A stretch of 64,000 nt of DNA. Origin: Oscillospiraceae bacterium. GTDB lineage: Bacteria; Bacillota; Clostridia; Oscillospirales; Ruminococcaceae. The stretch is from positions 1 to 64,000 of the forward strand of contig JAEDJD010000008.1 in NCBI GenBank assembly GCA_016296505.1, read 5' to 3'. Below, piece by piece: positions 23,877 through 32,716 of the stretch; within the stretch, counting starts at the first letter, position 1, and each line of letters opens with the position of its first letter. The notes beneath the pieces are model-generated. The model worked only from the letters and a program-made list of their open reading frames with translations, ran no database searches and was not told where the DNA came from. A program made the translations under genes and the position numbers.

Positions 23877-24203
23877 TTATTCGTCTTCTTTCATGTCATC
23901 CATCTTTTTCTTTGCGTCAGTCATGGCGTCCGTAACAGCCGATTCTACAGAATCCAGTGCCGATTCTGCACGGTCAATCAGATTCGGCTCGTTCCGATCG
24001 GTCTTTCGATGAACATCATCCTCTTCATAGAGCGCATGATCCCGATCGCTGTCGGATTCCGATACAACTGCCTGATCCGTTTTTGCTGTTGTCGCCTTAT
24101 TCGTCTGCTCCGCGCGATCTGCCATGCTATTTGTTCCGCATCCAGTCATCAGAACACCGCAAATCACAGCACTCAGCCAAAGAGCCGTATTCGTTTTTTT
24201 CAT
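23877..24203 (-). CDS. Small acidic lipoprotein
   Basis: A 108-residue lipoprotein: signal peptide at residues 1-21 with lipobox LMTGC (Cys22). The rest is a disordered, strongly charged Asp/Glu/Lys-rich sequence ending in DAMTDAKKKMDDMKEDE. No family recognised. Anchored outside the membrane; role unknown. Confidence 0.7.
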   Translation of the reverse strand: MKKTNTALWLSAVICGVLMTGCGTNSMADRAEQTNKATTAKTDQAVVSESDSDRDHALYEEDDVHRKTDRNEPNLIDRAESALDSVESAVTDAMTDAKKKMDDMKEDE

Positions 24204-24330
24204 ACAGGCATCTATTCCTTCCCGGCAAATCTGCCTTCATTGTCCCTGCAAAATGCTACAGGGCAAATGTATCATGCCCGTAAAATGATTAATTAACCAT
24301 TTTTTCTTTGAAAAAAAATACGCCAAAAAA

Positions 24331-24810
24331 TTATATCGCCTGCAAATCTGCCGTCTTGCCGTTGGTTGCTGTAAGAAAAATATCCGGCGAAAGAAAAATC
24401 TGCGTTCCAAGTCTGCCGCCGCTGACAATTATTTCTTCATAAAGCAACGCTGTTTCATCGAGAAATACCGGATAATCCTTCTTCATGCCGATTGCCGTAC
24501 AGCCGCCGCGGATATACCCCGTTATCGCAAGAATCTCCTTGACAGGCAAAAGCTGTACGGATTTCTCTCCTGCCGCTGCCGCCGCCTTTTTCAAATCCAT
24601 TTCCGCAGTTCCCTGCATTACAAACGCATAGTATCCACCGCTTTTTCCTACGCACATCAGCGTTTTGAATGTCATCTCCGGATCCTGTCCGAGCGTCTGC
24701 GCAATCTGTACCGCGTCGGTAAATTCATCGCAATCGTAAAAATTCAGACGATGCGGAAGCTTTTTCTGCTCCAGAATCCGCATTGCATTGGTTTTCTGCT
24801 GCTTTGCCAC
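24331..24810 (-). CDS. ybaK: Cys-tRNA(Pro)/Cys-tRNA(Cys) deacylase (YbaK)
   Basis: A 159-residue YbaK-type editing enzyme that hydrolyses mischarged aminoacyl-tRNA. Features are KTNAMRILEQKK at the start, PEMTFKTLMC, the active Lys segment EMDLKKAAAAAGEK, and GYIRGGCTAIGMKK with SGGRLGTQIFLSP at the end. GTG 24810 has GGGAG eight bases upstream and gives the usual N-terminus (MAKQQKTNAM). Confidence 0.9.
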   Translation of the reverse strand: MAKQQKTNAMRILEQKKLPHRLNFYDCDEFTDAVQIAQTLGQDPEMTFKTLMCVGKSGGYYAFVMQGTAEMDLKKAAAAAGEKSVQLLPVKEILAITGYIRGGCTAIGMKKDYPVFLDETALLYEEIIVSGGRLGTQIFLSPDIFLTATNGKTADLQAI

Positions 24811-24896
24811 TTGGCGCACTCCCTCTCATTGTATTTTCCTATACAGTATACCACATTCCTGCAAAAATTGCAATGAAAAATCACCGGATTCGCCGT

Positions 24897-24925
24897 TTGA
24901 CTTTTCCAAGCGGTTATGATACAAT
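24897..24925 (+). promoter_or_regulatory. Promoter of the COG0523 GTPase gene
   Basis: TTGACT (24897-24902), 17 bp, TACAAT (24920-24925). Confidence 0.7.
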
Positions 24926-24962
24926 ATCCATAACGATTATTTGAATGAAAGGAGCGTTTTAT

Positions 24963-25934
24963 ATGACAAAAACAGACCTGATTACCGGTATTCTCGGCGC
25001 CGGAAAAACGACGTTTCTGCTGAAATATGCCCGTCATCTCATCAACAGCGGTCAGCGCATCGCGATATTGGAAAATGATTTCGGCGCTGTCAATGCGGAT
25101 ATGGCGCTGTTACAGGAACTCAAATGCGATCGCTGTCAGATTGCAATGGTTTCCGGCGGCGGCGACGCGCACTGTCACCGCAGACGCTTTCGCACGCAGC
25201 TCATTACTCTCGGTATGCAGCATTATGACCGCGTACTCATCGAGCCATCCGGTATCTATGATATAGACGAGTTTCTCGATGTCCTCCGCGAACCGCCAAT
25301 CGACAAGTGGTTCGAGATCGGCAGTATCTTGACGATTCTCGACGCCGAAACCGAAAACCAGCTTTCAGATGAAATGGATTATCTGCTTGCTTCCGAAGCC
25401 GCCTGTGCCGGAAAGCTCCTGCTGAGCAAAATGCCGGAAGCGCGTCAGGAAAACCGTGCCGCGCAAATCCTTGCGCATCTCAATTCTGCACTCGCAAGAA
25501 TTCAATGCGACCGCCGTTTTTCAGAATACGACGTACTCCTGAAAAACTGGGATGATTTGGATTCCAACGATTTTGAAATGCTCTCTGCCGCCGGCTACCG
25601 CTCTGCAAGCTATGTCAAAAAGTATCACATGGATATGCTGCGCAGCGCCGTGCATTACTTCATGCACATTCAGCTTGCAGAACAGGATATCCGTCCGGTT
25701 ATACAGGCTATTTTCGATGACTCCAACTGTGGTCACATCTATAGAATCAAGGGTTCGCTCCCTGCCGCTGACGGCAAATGGCTCTCAATCAATGCGCAAA
25801 AAAATCATATCACAATCGCTCCTGTCGCAAATGGACAGTCTGTGCTCATCGTAATCGGTGAGGAATTGAACCGCAAAGCCATCGACACGCATCTCAAGGC
25901 ACAGAACAGCGATCCTGAATATGTCTCCATCTGA
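24963..25934 (+). CDS. CobW/COG0523-family GTPase lacking the CxCC motif
   Basis: A 323-residue G3E GTPase of the metallochaperone family. Walker A is GILGAGKTT (residues 9-17), the Asp of ILENDFGAVNAD binds Mg, and RVLIEPSGIYD is the switch-like motif. The family's metal site GCxCC should follow the first strand; here that region reads CDRCQ...SGGGDAHCHRR, with Cys and His but not CxCC. It may use another metal or be specialised. AAGGAG precedes the ATG. A two-component system follows 96 bp downstream. Confidence 0.85.
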   Translation: MTKTDLITGILGAGKTTFLLKYARHLINSGQRIAILENDFGAVNADMALLQELKCDRCQIAMVSGGGDAHCHRRRFRTQLITLGMQHYDRVLIEPSGIYDIDEFLDVLREPPIDKWFEIGSILTILDAETENQLSDEMDYLLASEAACAGKLLLSKMPEARQENRAAQILAHLNSALARIQCDRRFSEYDVLLKNWDDLDSNDFEMLSAAGYRSASYVKKYHMDMLRSAVHYFMHIQLAEQDIRPVIQAIFDDSNCGHIYRIKGSLPAADGKWLSINAQKNHITIAPVANGQSVLIVIGEELNRKAIDTHLKAQNSDPEYVSI

Positions 25935-26030
25935 TTGACCTTGCCATATCCCTCCGGCGAAAAAATCATACAGAATGGATATACAAAGGATACATCGCTC
26001 CGTTATTATAGAATCAAGGAGGTGAACAAC

Positions 26031-26708
26031 ATGGGTTACAGCATCCTGCTTGCCGAGGACGACGCACAGATTCGCGAGATCATCTCGGATTATTTTACAC
26101 ACAAAAGCGAGGATTCCATCTGTCTGTCCTGCGCCCCAAACGGTACTGCCGCACTGGAGCTGCTTCAGAATACCGAATATGATCTCATTCTGCTCGATGT
26201 GATGATGCCGGGTATTGACGGCTTTTCACTCTGCCGCGAGATCCGCGCGAAAAGCGATGTGCCGATCCTGTTTCTCACGGCGCGCGCCCGTGAGGAAGAC
26301 CTGCTCTACGGCTATGAGCTCGGCTGCGATGATTATGTCATCAAGCCGTTTTCGCTTGCGGCGCTCTATGCAAAATGTCTGGCGCTCCTCAAACGCGCAA
26401 GCGGCACCATCCTGATTCCGGAGCTTGTCTGCGGCAGAATCCGGATGAATCTCCGAACACTAGACGTCACCGCAGACGGCAGGCACGTTGTACTGGCACC
26501 CAAAGAGTTCGCCTTGCTGAAATATCTGCTGGAGCACAAAAACTGGGTTGTCTCGCGCGATATGCTGCTCGACCGCATCTGGGGCGCTGATTATTTCGGC
26601 AGCGACAGAGTCGTTGATAATCATATCAAAAAGCTGCGCAAGGCGCTCGGAGATGCAGGCGAACAGATTCGCACTGTCATCACGAAAGGCTACCGGCTGA
26701 CCGAATGA
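26031..26708 (+). CDS. OmpR-family response regulator
   Basis: A 225-residue two-component regulator. The receiver domain (1-118) has DD at residues 10-11, phospho-Asp56 in ILLDVMMPG, Thr in FLTAR and Lys in DYVIKPF. The winged-HTH output domain (128-222) contains FALLKYLLEHKNWVVSRDMLLDRIWG and VDNHIKKLRKALG. ATG 26031 follows AAGGAGGTG. It starts 22 bp upstream of the kinase gene. Confidence 0.93.
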   Translation: MGYSILLAEDDAQIREIISDYFTHKSEDSICLSCAPNGTAALELLQNTEYDLILLDVMMPGIDGFSLCREIRAKSDVPILFLTARAREEDLLYGYELGCDDYVIKPFSLAALYAKCLALLKRASGTILIPELVCGRIRMNLRTLDVTADGRHVVLAPKEFALLKYLLEHKNWVVSRDMLLDRIWGADYFGSDRVVDNHIKKLRKALGDAGEQIRTVITKGYRLTE

Positions 26709-26729
26709 CATCTGAACGGAGGGATAATT

Positions 26730-28427
26730 ATGAAACAGGCAAAAGAGCGCAGTTACTTCTCATATTTTGCGAAAACGCTCGCAATGATCCTTGCAGTTAC
26801 CGCGGCGATCGGCGGAACTGCACTCTACGGTAAATATCAGAACCGTGTTGACAATACGGCAAGGGACTGCCAATCCAGACTTGAGGCACTTGAAACCTGG
26901 CTCAGCAACCCGAAACACGCAGACCCGTCCTATGAGGAGATCCGCGCTGAACTCGCATTCTGCTGCACAAGTGACCCGTCCATCGACTCGGCAATGATCC
27001 TCTATGACCGCGAAACCGGTAAAACCTATGACAGCACCGAACTGGTCTGGAGTTCTGTATTCTTTCGTGCAGACAATACCAAGCAGATCGAAAAGCTGAA
27101 AAAAGCAGCACCAGAGCTTGCAGAACAAAGCGCACAGGATGACGGAAGATATGTCATCAACAGCATCATTGAAGATCCGGAGCGGATCAAAGAGCTAACA
27201 CCGCTTCCGCGGGAAACCTATGAATATTCTCTCCAAATCCGCGATCTTTACATTTGCGGCAGCGAGGTATACCCCGGAAAAATCGCTATTTACAGCGGAA
27301 AAAGACCGCTCGCTGACAGATTATTCAACCTGGATCTTCTAAATGATTTAAACTACCTGAAAGACATAGAGCACGATCCGCCTGCCGGTCAGGACTGTCT
27401 CCGCTTTACAACGGAAAACACCGTTGCAATCCCGGAGGATGCAATCCGTGTGAATAGTCTGCTCTATCTTCCGATTGGCACAAAGGAAAACAGCCCTGCG
27501 ATGAAGGAAGTCTACCGCTATATGGAGGATTATAACGATCACGGCTCTTCCGAATACGCCTTTGAAAACCGCCCGAAAACTGCAATCTGCACCTCACTCA
27601 CTTCTACTTACTATCCGGAAGGCAAACGGACGGATGCACGATACGAGATCTACTATCTCGCCTTTTATGATTTCTGGCAGGAATATCTGCCGCGGCTGCT
27701 GTTTTACACCGGCATCATCTTCCTGACCGAGCTGCTGATCGCAGCACTGATTGCAAAAATCATGCACATGAAGCACCGCAAGGCTTATGAGATGAACGAA
27801 TACCGCAGGACGCTGACTGCTGCACTTGCACATGATCTCAAATCTCCGCTGACTATCATCTCCGGCTATGCGGAAAATCTTCGCGAGAATATCCACACCG
27901 AAAAGCGTGAATCCTACGCGGATGCAATTCTCGAAAATACGCAGTATATGGACAAGATCATCGCGGATGTACTCGATCTTGCCAAACTGGAGCGAATGCA
28001 GCATACCGAAAAAACAACGGTCGATCTCGCACAGCTTGCCCAAACTGCCGCGGCTCGATTTGAGGCGCAGATCACTGAAAAAAAGGTCGATCTGCGATGC
28101 GCCGGCAAATGCGTCGTTTCCGGCAATGAGAAAATGCTGACGCAGGCGATCGGGAACCTCATGGACAATGCGATTCGCTATACACCTGAGGGCGGTACTG
28201 TTGAAATCCGTGCCTATGAAAAAGGAATCGTGATCCGCAATGACGCCTATGATCTCCCGGATGCAGCAGCCGTTTGTGAACCGCTTGTCAAGGGGGACGC
28301 AGCAAGAGCATCCCGTTCCGGCAGCGGCATGGGACTCGCAATCGTCCGGCAGATCGTGCAGCTGCACGGATTCCGATTGACTGTCAAAGCAGCAGACGGC
28401 AAATTTACTGCGAAAATCAAAATCTGA
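26730..28427 (+). CDS. Sensor histidine kinase
   Basis: A 565-residue membrane kinase: TM1 at about 13-32, a large extracellular domain of about 290 residues, and TM2 at about 325-345. The DHp domain has phospho-His in ALAHDLKSPLT. The ATPase domain has N-box LMDNAIRYTPEG and G-box GSGMGLAIV. It partners with the response regulator 22 bp upstream. No ABC transporter or peptide gene is adjacent, so the signal cannot be inferred. A hairpin at 28436 probably terminates it. Confidence 0.93.
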   Translation: MKQAKERSYFSYFAKTLAMILAVTAAIGGTALYGKYQNRVDNTARDCQSRLEALETWLSNPKHADPSYEEIRAELAFCCTSDPSIDSAMILYDRETGKTYDSTELVWSSVFFRADNTKQIEKLKKAAPELAEQSAQDDGRYVINSIIEDPERIKELTPLPRETYEYSLQIRDLYICGSEVYPGKIAIYSGKRPLADRLFNLDLLNDLNYLKDIEHDPPAGQDCLRFTTENTVAIPEDAIRVNSLLYLPIGTKENSPAMKEVYRYMEDYNDHGSSEYAFENRPKTAICTSLTSTYYPEGKRTDARYEIYYLAFYDFWQEYLPRLLFYTGIIFLTELLIAALIAKIMHMKHRKAYEMNEYRRTLTAALAHDLKSPLTIISGYAENLRENIHTEKRESYADAILENTQYMDKIIADVLDLAKLERMQHTEKTTVDLAQLAQTAAARFEAQITEKKVDLRCAGKCVVSGNEKMLTQAIGNLMDNAIRYTPEGGTVEIRAYEKGIVIRNDAYDLPDAAAVCEPLVKGDAARASRSGSGMGLAIVRQIVQLHGFRLTVKAADGKFTAKIKI

Positions 28428-28435
28428 TCCTCAAA

Positions 28436-28764
28436 GAGCCGGCATCTGCGGATGCCGGCTCAGTCTGTCGAGAAACTGACGGGTGCGCACACCGAAGGTA
28501 AAATAAAAGTTTTGGTCGAGCTTTTTCAAAAGCTCGCGGGTTCTTAGGACGGCGCTCTTAGGGCGCCGCCCTAAGTCGCACTCCGCAGAGTGCGAAACTC
28601 CACATTTTGCATTCTATTTCGGGAAGATAGAGGTTTGGGGGAAGTGCCCCATTTTTAATGGGCCACTTCCCCCATGATTGATCTCTATACCTCTTTTGTG
28701 TGATTCTAAATCAGAACAGAGGACTTTATCTACAAGCTGAGCCGGCGTCTGCGGATGCCGGCTT
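28436..28764. repeat. Multi-hairpin intergenic element flanked by duplicated terminator
   Basis: Two near-identical hairpins, GAGCCGGCatctgcggatGCCGGCTC-type at 28436-28461 and 28739-28764, bracket four more. These are GAGCTTTTtcAAAAGCTC (28518-28535), CTTAGG..CGGCG with CGCCGCCCTAAG (28542-28575), TCGCACTccgcAGAGTGCGA (28576-28595), and GGGGGAAGTG..CCAT with ATGG..CACTTCCCCC (28637-28673). The element looks non-coding. Similar hairpin strings occur as dispersed repeats in gut Firmicutes. The left copy probably terminates the kinase gene. Confidence 0.6.
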
Positions 28765-28877
28765 TCCCTATAGAAAAGCAAAGAAAATTCGATGAAAATG
28801 GTAAATCCGCAAAATATACATAAATTTACTTGGTTTTGCAGCTCGTTTAGCAGAAACCGAGAAAATTCCCGAATAAG

Positions 28878-28906
28878 TTGCCGAAGTTCTTATTTTCTGA
28901 TATAAT
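28878..28906 (+). promoter_or_regulatory. Promoter of the sufC-sufB pair
   Basis: TTGCCG (28878-28883), 17 bp, TATAAT (28901-28906), 41 bp before ATG 28948. Confidence 0.6.
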
Positions 28907-28947
28907 ATAGTATACAAAAGAGTTTTCAATCGAAAGGAGTGCAGATT

Positions 28948-29676
28948 ATGCTGCAGCTCAAATCTATTTCCTTTCATGCAGATTCTACTGACGGCAAAAC
29001 GGAAATTATCCGCAATATCAGCTTGAATCTCGATAAAAATAAGTTTATTGTGATTACCGGTCCGAACGGCGGCGGAAAATCAACTCTCGCGAAAATGATC
29101 GCCGGCATCGTTCCCGCAACGGACGGTTCTATTGTCTTTCAGGGTAAGGAGATCTCCGGTCTTTCGATCACCGACCGCGCAAAGCTTGGCATCGGCTTTG
29201 CATTTCAACAGCCTGTTCGTTTTAAGGGGCTGACCGTGCTGGACTTGCTTCGCATTGCGTCCGGTAAACAACTCAAGATCGGCGAGGCCTGTGAATTTCT
29301 TTCCGAGGTCGGACTCTGCGCCAAGGACTATATCCATCGCGAAATCAATGCGTCGCTCTCCGGCGGCGAACTCAAACGCATCGAAATCGCAACCATTCTT
29401 GCCCGCGATGTCAAGCTCGCGATTTTTGATGAACCGGAAGCGGGTATTGATCTCTGGAGTTTCCAGAATCTCATCCGTATTTTCGAGAAAATGCGCGAAT
29501 CATCACAGGAACGTACCATTCTTGTCATTTCTCATCAGGAGCGAATTCTCAATATCGCTGATGAGATTATCGTTCTGGCAAACGGCGTCATCGAAAAACA
29601 AGGTTCCAAGGAGCAGATTCTGCCCTCGATCATTGGTACAAAGTACGCAGCGGATGTCTGCCGGAAATTATCCTGA
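28948..29676 (+). CDS. sufC: Fe-S assembly ATPase SufC
   Basis: A 242-residue ABC-type ATPase of iron-sulfur cluster assembly. Walker A is GPNGGGKSTLAKM, Q-loop FAFQQPVRF, signature SLSGGELKRIEIATIL, Walker B LAIFDEPEAGIDLW, and the switch His is in ISHQERIL. It forms a complex with the SufB/D-like protein encoded 14 bp downstream. No sufS, sufU or sufD neighbours exist here, so this is a minimal two-gene system. Confidence 0.93.
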   Translation: MLQLKSISFHADSTDGKTEIIRNISLNLDKNKFIVITGPNGGGKSTLAKMIAGIVPATDGSIVFQGKEISGLSITDRAKLGIGFAFQQPVRFKGLTVLDLLRIASGKQLKIGEACEFLSEVGLCAKDYIHREINASLSGGELKRIEIATILARDVKLAIFDEPEAGIDLWSFQNLIRIFEKMRESSQERTILVISHQERILNIADEIIVLANGVIEKQGSKEQILPSIIGTKYAADVCRKLS

Positions 29677-29690
29677 GGAGGCGATCATTG

Positions 29691-30608
29691 ATGGACGTAA
29701 TTCAAAAGCAGCTTTTGCAGGAGGTCGCAGACCTGCATGATATTCCGGAGGGCGCTTATAATCTCCGCGCCAACGGCGAATCCGTCGGCAAACAATCTAC
29801 CGCCAATATCGAGATCATCTCCAAAACCGATATCAGCGGCATAGATATCCGTATCAAGCCGAATACGAAAAATGAAAGCGTGCATATCCCCGTTGTACTC
29901 AGCGAAAGCGGTCTGAAAGAAACCGTTTATAATGATTTCTATATTGGTGATAATTGCGACGTCTTGATTGTTGCTGGCTGCGGAATTGATAACTGCGGCA
30001 GTCAGGATTCTGAACATGACGGCGTGCATCGTTTTTATATTGGCAAAAACGCCAAAATCCGTTATGTCGAAAAGCATTACGGCTCCGGCAGCGGTGACGG
30101 TAAACGAATTCTCAATCCGGTCACCGAGGTCTATATGGAGGAAGGCAGTATCTGCGAAATGGAAATGGTGCAGATCAAAGGCGTGGATTCTACCAATCGC
30201 ACCACCATCGCAAAGCTCAACGCCGATGCAAAGCTCATTGTACATGAGCGTCTGATGACGCACGGCGATCAACGTGCGCTGAGCGTCTACAAAGTCGAGT
30301 TGAATGGCGATGGTTCCAGTGCTGATGTTGTCTCTCGTTCCGTCGCACGGGACAACTCCTATCAGAAACTCGATATGTGTATTTCCGGCAATGCCGCTTG
30401 CAGCGGTCATACGGAATGCGATTCCATTATTATGGATCACGGTACGATCCTTGCAGTCCCCTCTCTGGAAGCGAATAGTACCGACGCCGCGCTTGTTCAT
30501 GAAGCGGCAATCGGCAAAATTGCCGGCGATCAGCTCATCAAGCTCATGACGCTTGGCTTGACCGAAACAGAAGCCGAAGAACAAATCATCAACGGTTTCC
30601 TCAAATAA
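29691..30608 (+). CDS. sufB: SufB/SufD-like Fe-S scaffold protein
   Basis: A 305-residue SufBD-family scaffold, shorter than SufB (about 460) and SufD (about 420). It has the beta-helix core (GDNCDVLIVAGCGIDNCGSQD, IGKNAKIRYVEKHYG) and the C-terminal conserved AACSGHTECDSIIMDHG with ALVHEAAIGKIAGDQL. Cys residues in CGIDNCG and ACSGHTEC are candidate cluster ligands. The pairing and size match the single-SufB SMS system described in Firmicutes and archaea. ATG 29691 follows AGGAGG. Confidence 0.9.
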   Translation: MDVIQKQLLQEVADLHDIPEGAYNLRANGESVGKQSTANIEIISKTDISGIDIRIKPNTKNESVHIPVVLSESGLKETVYNDFYIGDNCDVLIVAGCGIDNCGSQDSEHDGVHRFYIGKNAKIRYVEKHYGSGSGDGKRILNPVTEVYMEEGSICEMEMVQIKGVDSTNRTTIAKLNADAKLIVHERLMTHGDQRALSVYKVELNGDGSSADVVSRSVARDNSYQKLDMCISGNAACSGHTECDSIIMDHGTILAVPSLEANSTDAALVHEAAIGKIAGDQLIKLMTLGLTETEAEEQIINGFLK

Positions 30609-30611
30609 TCG

Positions 30612-30648
30612 AAAACTGCTGTAATTCTTCCGGTTACAGCAGTTTTTT
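30612..30648 (+). terminator. Terminator of the suf pair
   Basis: AAAACTGCTGTAA and TTACAGCAGTTTT pair, followed by a T-run. Confidence 0.85.
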
Positions 30649-30669
30649 GCTTGCATGAAAAACGAAAAA

Positions 30670-30711
30670 GCGCTGCTGCAAAGTTCAAATCTCCGCAGCA
30701 GCGTTTTTTTT
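30670..30711. terminator. Bidirectional terminator after prfC
   Basis: GCGCTGCTGC and GCAGCAGCGT pair around a 15-base loop, with T-runs on both strands. It ends prfC on the minus strand. Confidence 0.8.
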
Positions 30712-32302
30712 AATTCTTACTGAAATCACGAAGTTCTAAGCCGTTATTTTTCTCCGTCGCCCAGCGAATGTTCCATTCGCTCGTAAACAGAAGCAAATAC
30801 TGATCCCGGAAATCCTGCACCAGCTTTGTATCCTCACTGATGATGAGCTGCGGCTTTTTATCCGTCGATATGCCGCCGATCCAGCGGATATACTGGTAAC
30901 TTAACGGCTCACGAATGATCTCGACATTGTACTCTGTCCGCATCCGATGCTCAAATACCTCGAATTGCAGCACGCCGACTACGCCGACAATGACTTCCTC
31001 CATACCGCTTTCCGGCTCATGGAAGATTTGAATGGCACCTTCCTGTGCGATCTGCATGACGCCCTTCACAAACTGCTTACGCTTCATTGTATCCTTATGG
31101 CGCACACGTGCAAAATGCTCCGGCGCAAATGTCGGAATACCCTCGAAGCATACTTTTTTATTCGCTGCACAGATCGTATCGCCAATCGAGAAAATGCCGG
31201 GATCAAATACGCCGATGATATCGCCTGCAAACGCTTCGTCAATAATCTCACGGTTTTCTGCCATCATCATCTGCGGCTGCGACAGACGCATTTTTTTATC
31301 GCCTTGTACATGATAGACTTCCATATCCCGCGTGAATTTACCGGAACAGATACGCAAAAACGTCACACGGTCACGATGCGCCTTATTCATATTCGCCTGA
31401 ATCTTGAATACAAATGCGGAAAAGCTCTCGTCAAACGGTGAGACAGTTTCGCCGTTTACAACAGCACGCGCTAACGGCGGCGGCGTCAGTTCCAGAAAGC
31501 GCTTCAAAAACGGTTCAACGCCAAAATTTGTCAATGCTGAACCAAAAAACACCGGCGAAAGCGCTCCGGAATGTATCGCTTCCAGATCAAATTCCTCCGA
31601 AGCACCGTCCAGCAGCTCAATATCCTCTGCAAGCTGCGCATGATTGTCCTTGCCAATCAGCGCAGACAGTTCAGGATCCTCCGGCGTCACCTCGGTCTGC
31701 GAAACCGTGTGCATACCGCCTGTCCCCTCAAAAGAAAGAATATGGCGCGTTTCCAGATCGAATACGCCGCGGAAATCCTTGCCGCAGCCGATCGGCCAAT
31801 TGACTGCATACGTCTTGATACCTAGCTCGCGTTCGATTTCCTCAAGCAGATCAAACGGATTCTGCGCTTCTCGATCCATCTTATTGATAAAGGTGAAAAT
31901 CGGAATATGCCGCATCACACAGACATGAAAGAGCTTTCTTGTCTGCGGCTCAACGCCTTTTGCAGCGTCAATCACCATGATTGCCGCGTCCGCTGCCATC
32001 AACGTCCGGTAAGTATCCTCAGAAAAATCCTGATGTCCGGGCGTGTCCAGAATATTGATGCAGCAGCCGTCATACTCGAACTGCATGACAGAGGATGTGA
32101 CCGAGATACCGCGCTGCTTCTCGATTTCCATCCAGTCTGATACAGCATGACGGGCATTCTTCTTTCCTTTGACGGCTCCCGCCATCGAAATTGCACCGCC
32201 GTACAGCAGCAGCTTCTCCGTCAGAGTTGTTTTACCGGCGTCCGGATGCGAAATAATCGCAAAAGTTCTCCTGCGCCGGATTTCTTCTTCCATTGTTGGC
32301 AA
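30710..32302 (-). CDS. prfC: Peptide chain release factor 3
   Basis: A 530-residue GTPase that recycles RF1/RF2 from the ribosome. Motifs: G1 SHPDAGKTTLTE, G3 ILDTPGHQDFSEDTYR, G4 FINKMDRE. The first part keeps KKNARHAVSDWMEIEKQRGISVTSS, typical of RF3 rather than EF-G. The TTG at 32302 is the better start: GGAGG lies 8 bases upstream, versus 17 for the ATG three codons in. Own promoter upstream. Confidence 0.95.
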   Translation of the reverse strand: MPTMEEEIRRRRTFAIISHPDAGKTTLTEKLLLYGGAISMAGAVKGKKNARHAVSDWMEIEKQRGISVTSSVMQFEYDGCCINILDTPGHQDFSEDTYRTLMAADAAIMVIDAAKGVEPQTRKLFHVCVMRHIPIFTFINKMDREAQNPFDLLEEIERELGIKTYAVNWPIGCGKDFRGVFDLETRHILSFEGTGGMHTVSQTEVTPEDPELSALIGKDNHAQLAEDIELLDGASEEFDLEAIHSGALSPVFFGSALTNFGVEPFLKRFLELTPPPLARAVVNGETVSPFDESFSAFVFKIQANMNKAHRDRVTFLRICSGKFTRDMEVYHVQGDKKMRLSQPQMMMAENREIIDEAFAGDIIGVFDPGIFSIGDTICAANKKVCFEGIPTFAPEHFARVRHKDTMKRKQFVKGVMQIAQEGAIQIFHEPESGMEEVIVGVVGVLQFEVFEHRMRTEYNVEIIREPLSYQYIRWIGGISTDKKPQLIISEDTKLVQDFRDQYLLLFTSEWNIRWATEKNNGLELRDFSKN

Positions 32303-32353
32303 GCTGAATTCCTCCGTTCAGTTCAATCAAAGATAGATTTGCATAACTGTATT

Positions 32354-32382
32354 ATTATAGCATATTATCCGATAAAATGCAA
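32354..32382 (-). promoter_or_regulatory. Promoter of prfC
   Basis: On the minus strand: TTGCAT (32382-32377), 17 bp, TATAAT (32359-32354). The asnB-like gene has an identically built promoter at 34338. Confidence 0.7.
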
Positions 32383-32442
32383 TGGGGAAAATGAAAAAAC
32401 TAGATAATCAAAAAAATAAAGTAAATCAGAACTGATTTCTGC

Positions 32443-32477
32443 AAAAAACAGTCCGTATTCCGCATACGGACTGTTTA
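32443..32477. terminator. Hairpin terminator
   Basis: ACAGTCCGTAT and ATACGGACTGT pair around a 5-base loop, downstream of the DUF6472 gene on the minus strand. Confidence 0.75.
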
Positions 32478-32482
32478 TTTCG

Positions 32483-32653
32483 TTACTGTTTTCTTGCGAT
32501 TATATATGCGTCGCCATCACGATAGTATGGACAATGCGCACGGGAATCTTGTACGAACCGCGCGTATTCATCCTCATCAAGATTCATATCGCAAACATAA
32601 CAATCCCATTCCTCGTCATATGCGAAATATGCACAGGTATCGCAATCATTCAT
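32483..32653 (-). CDS. DUF6472 small protein
   Basis: A 56-residue acidic protein (MNDCDTCAYFAYDEEWDCYV, CDMNLDEDEYARF, HCPYYRDGDAYIIARKQ) matching the DUF6472 family of clostridial proteins. Five Cys residues in a CxxC plus C/C/C arrangement suggest zinc binding. The ATG follows GAGGGAAG. It is followed by a terminator; the AsnB-like gene lies 63 bp upstream on the same strand. Confidence 0.75.
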   Translation of the reverse strand: MNDCDTCAYFAYDEEWDCYVCDMNLDEDEYARFVQDSRAHCPYYRDGDAYIIARKQ

Positions 32654-32716
32654 CTGACTTCCCTCATTTCTTCAAACGCGCTATGAACGCCGATGAAACA
32701 GGCAGTTCTTACTCTT

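Noticed and set aside
29685..30656. Long minus-strand frame opposite the SufB/D-like gene
   Set aside because: Shadow of the real gene; no start site or domain.
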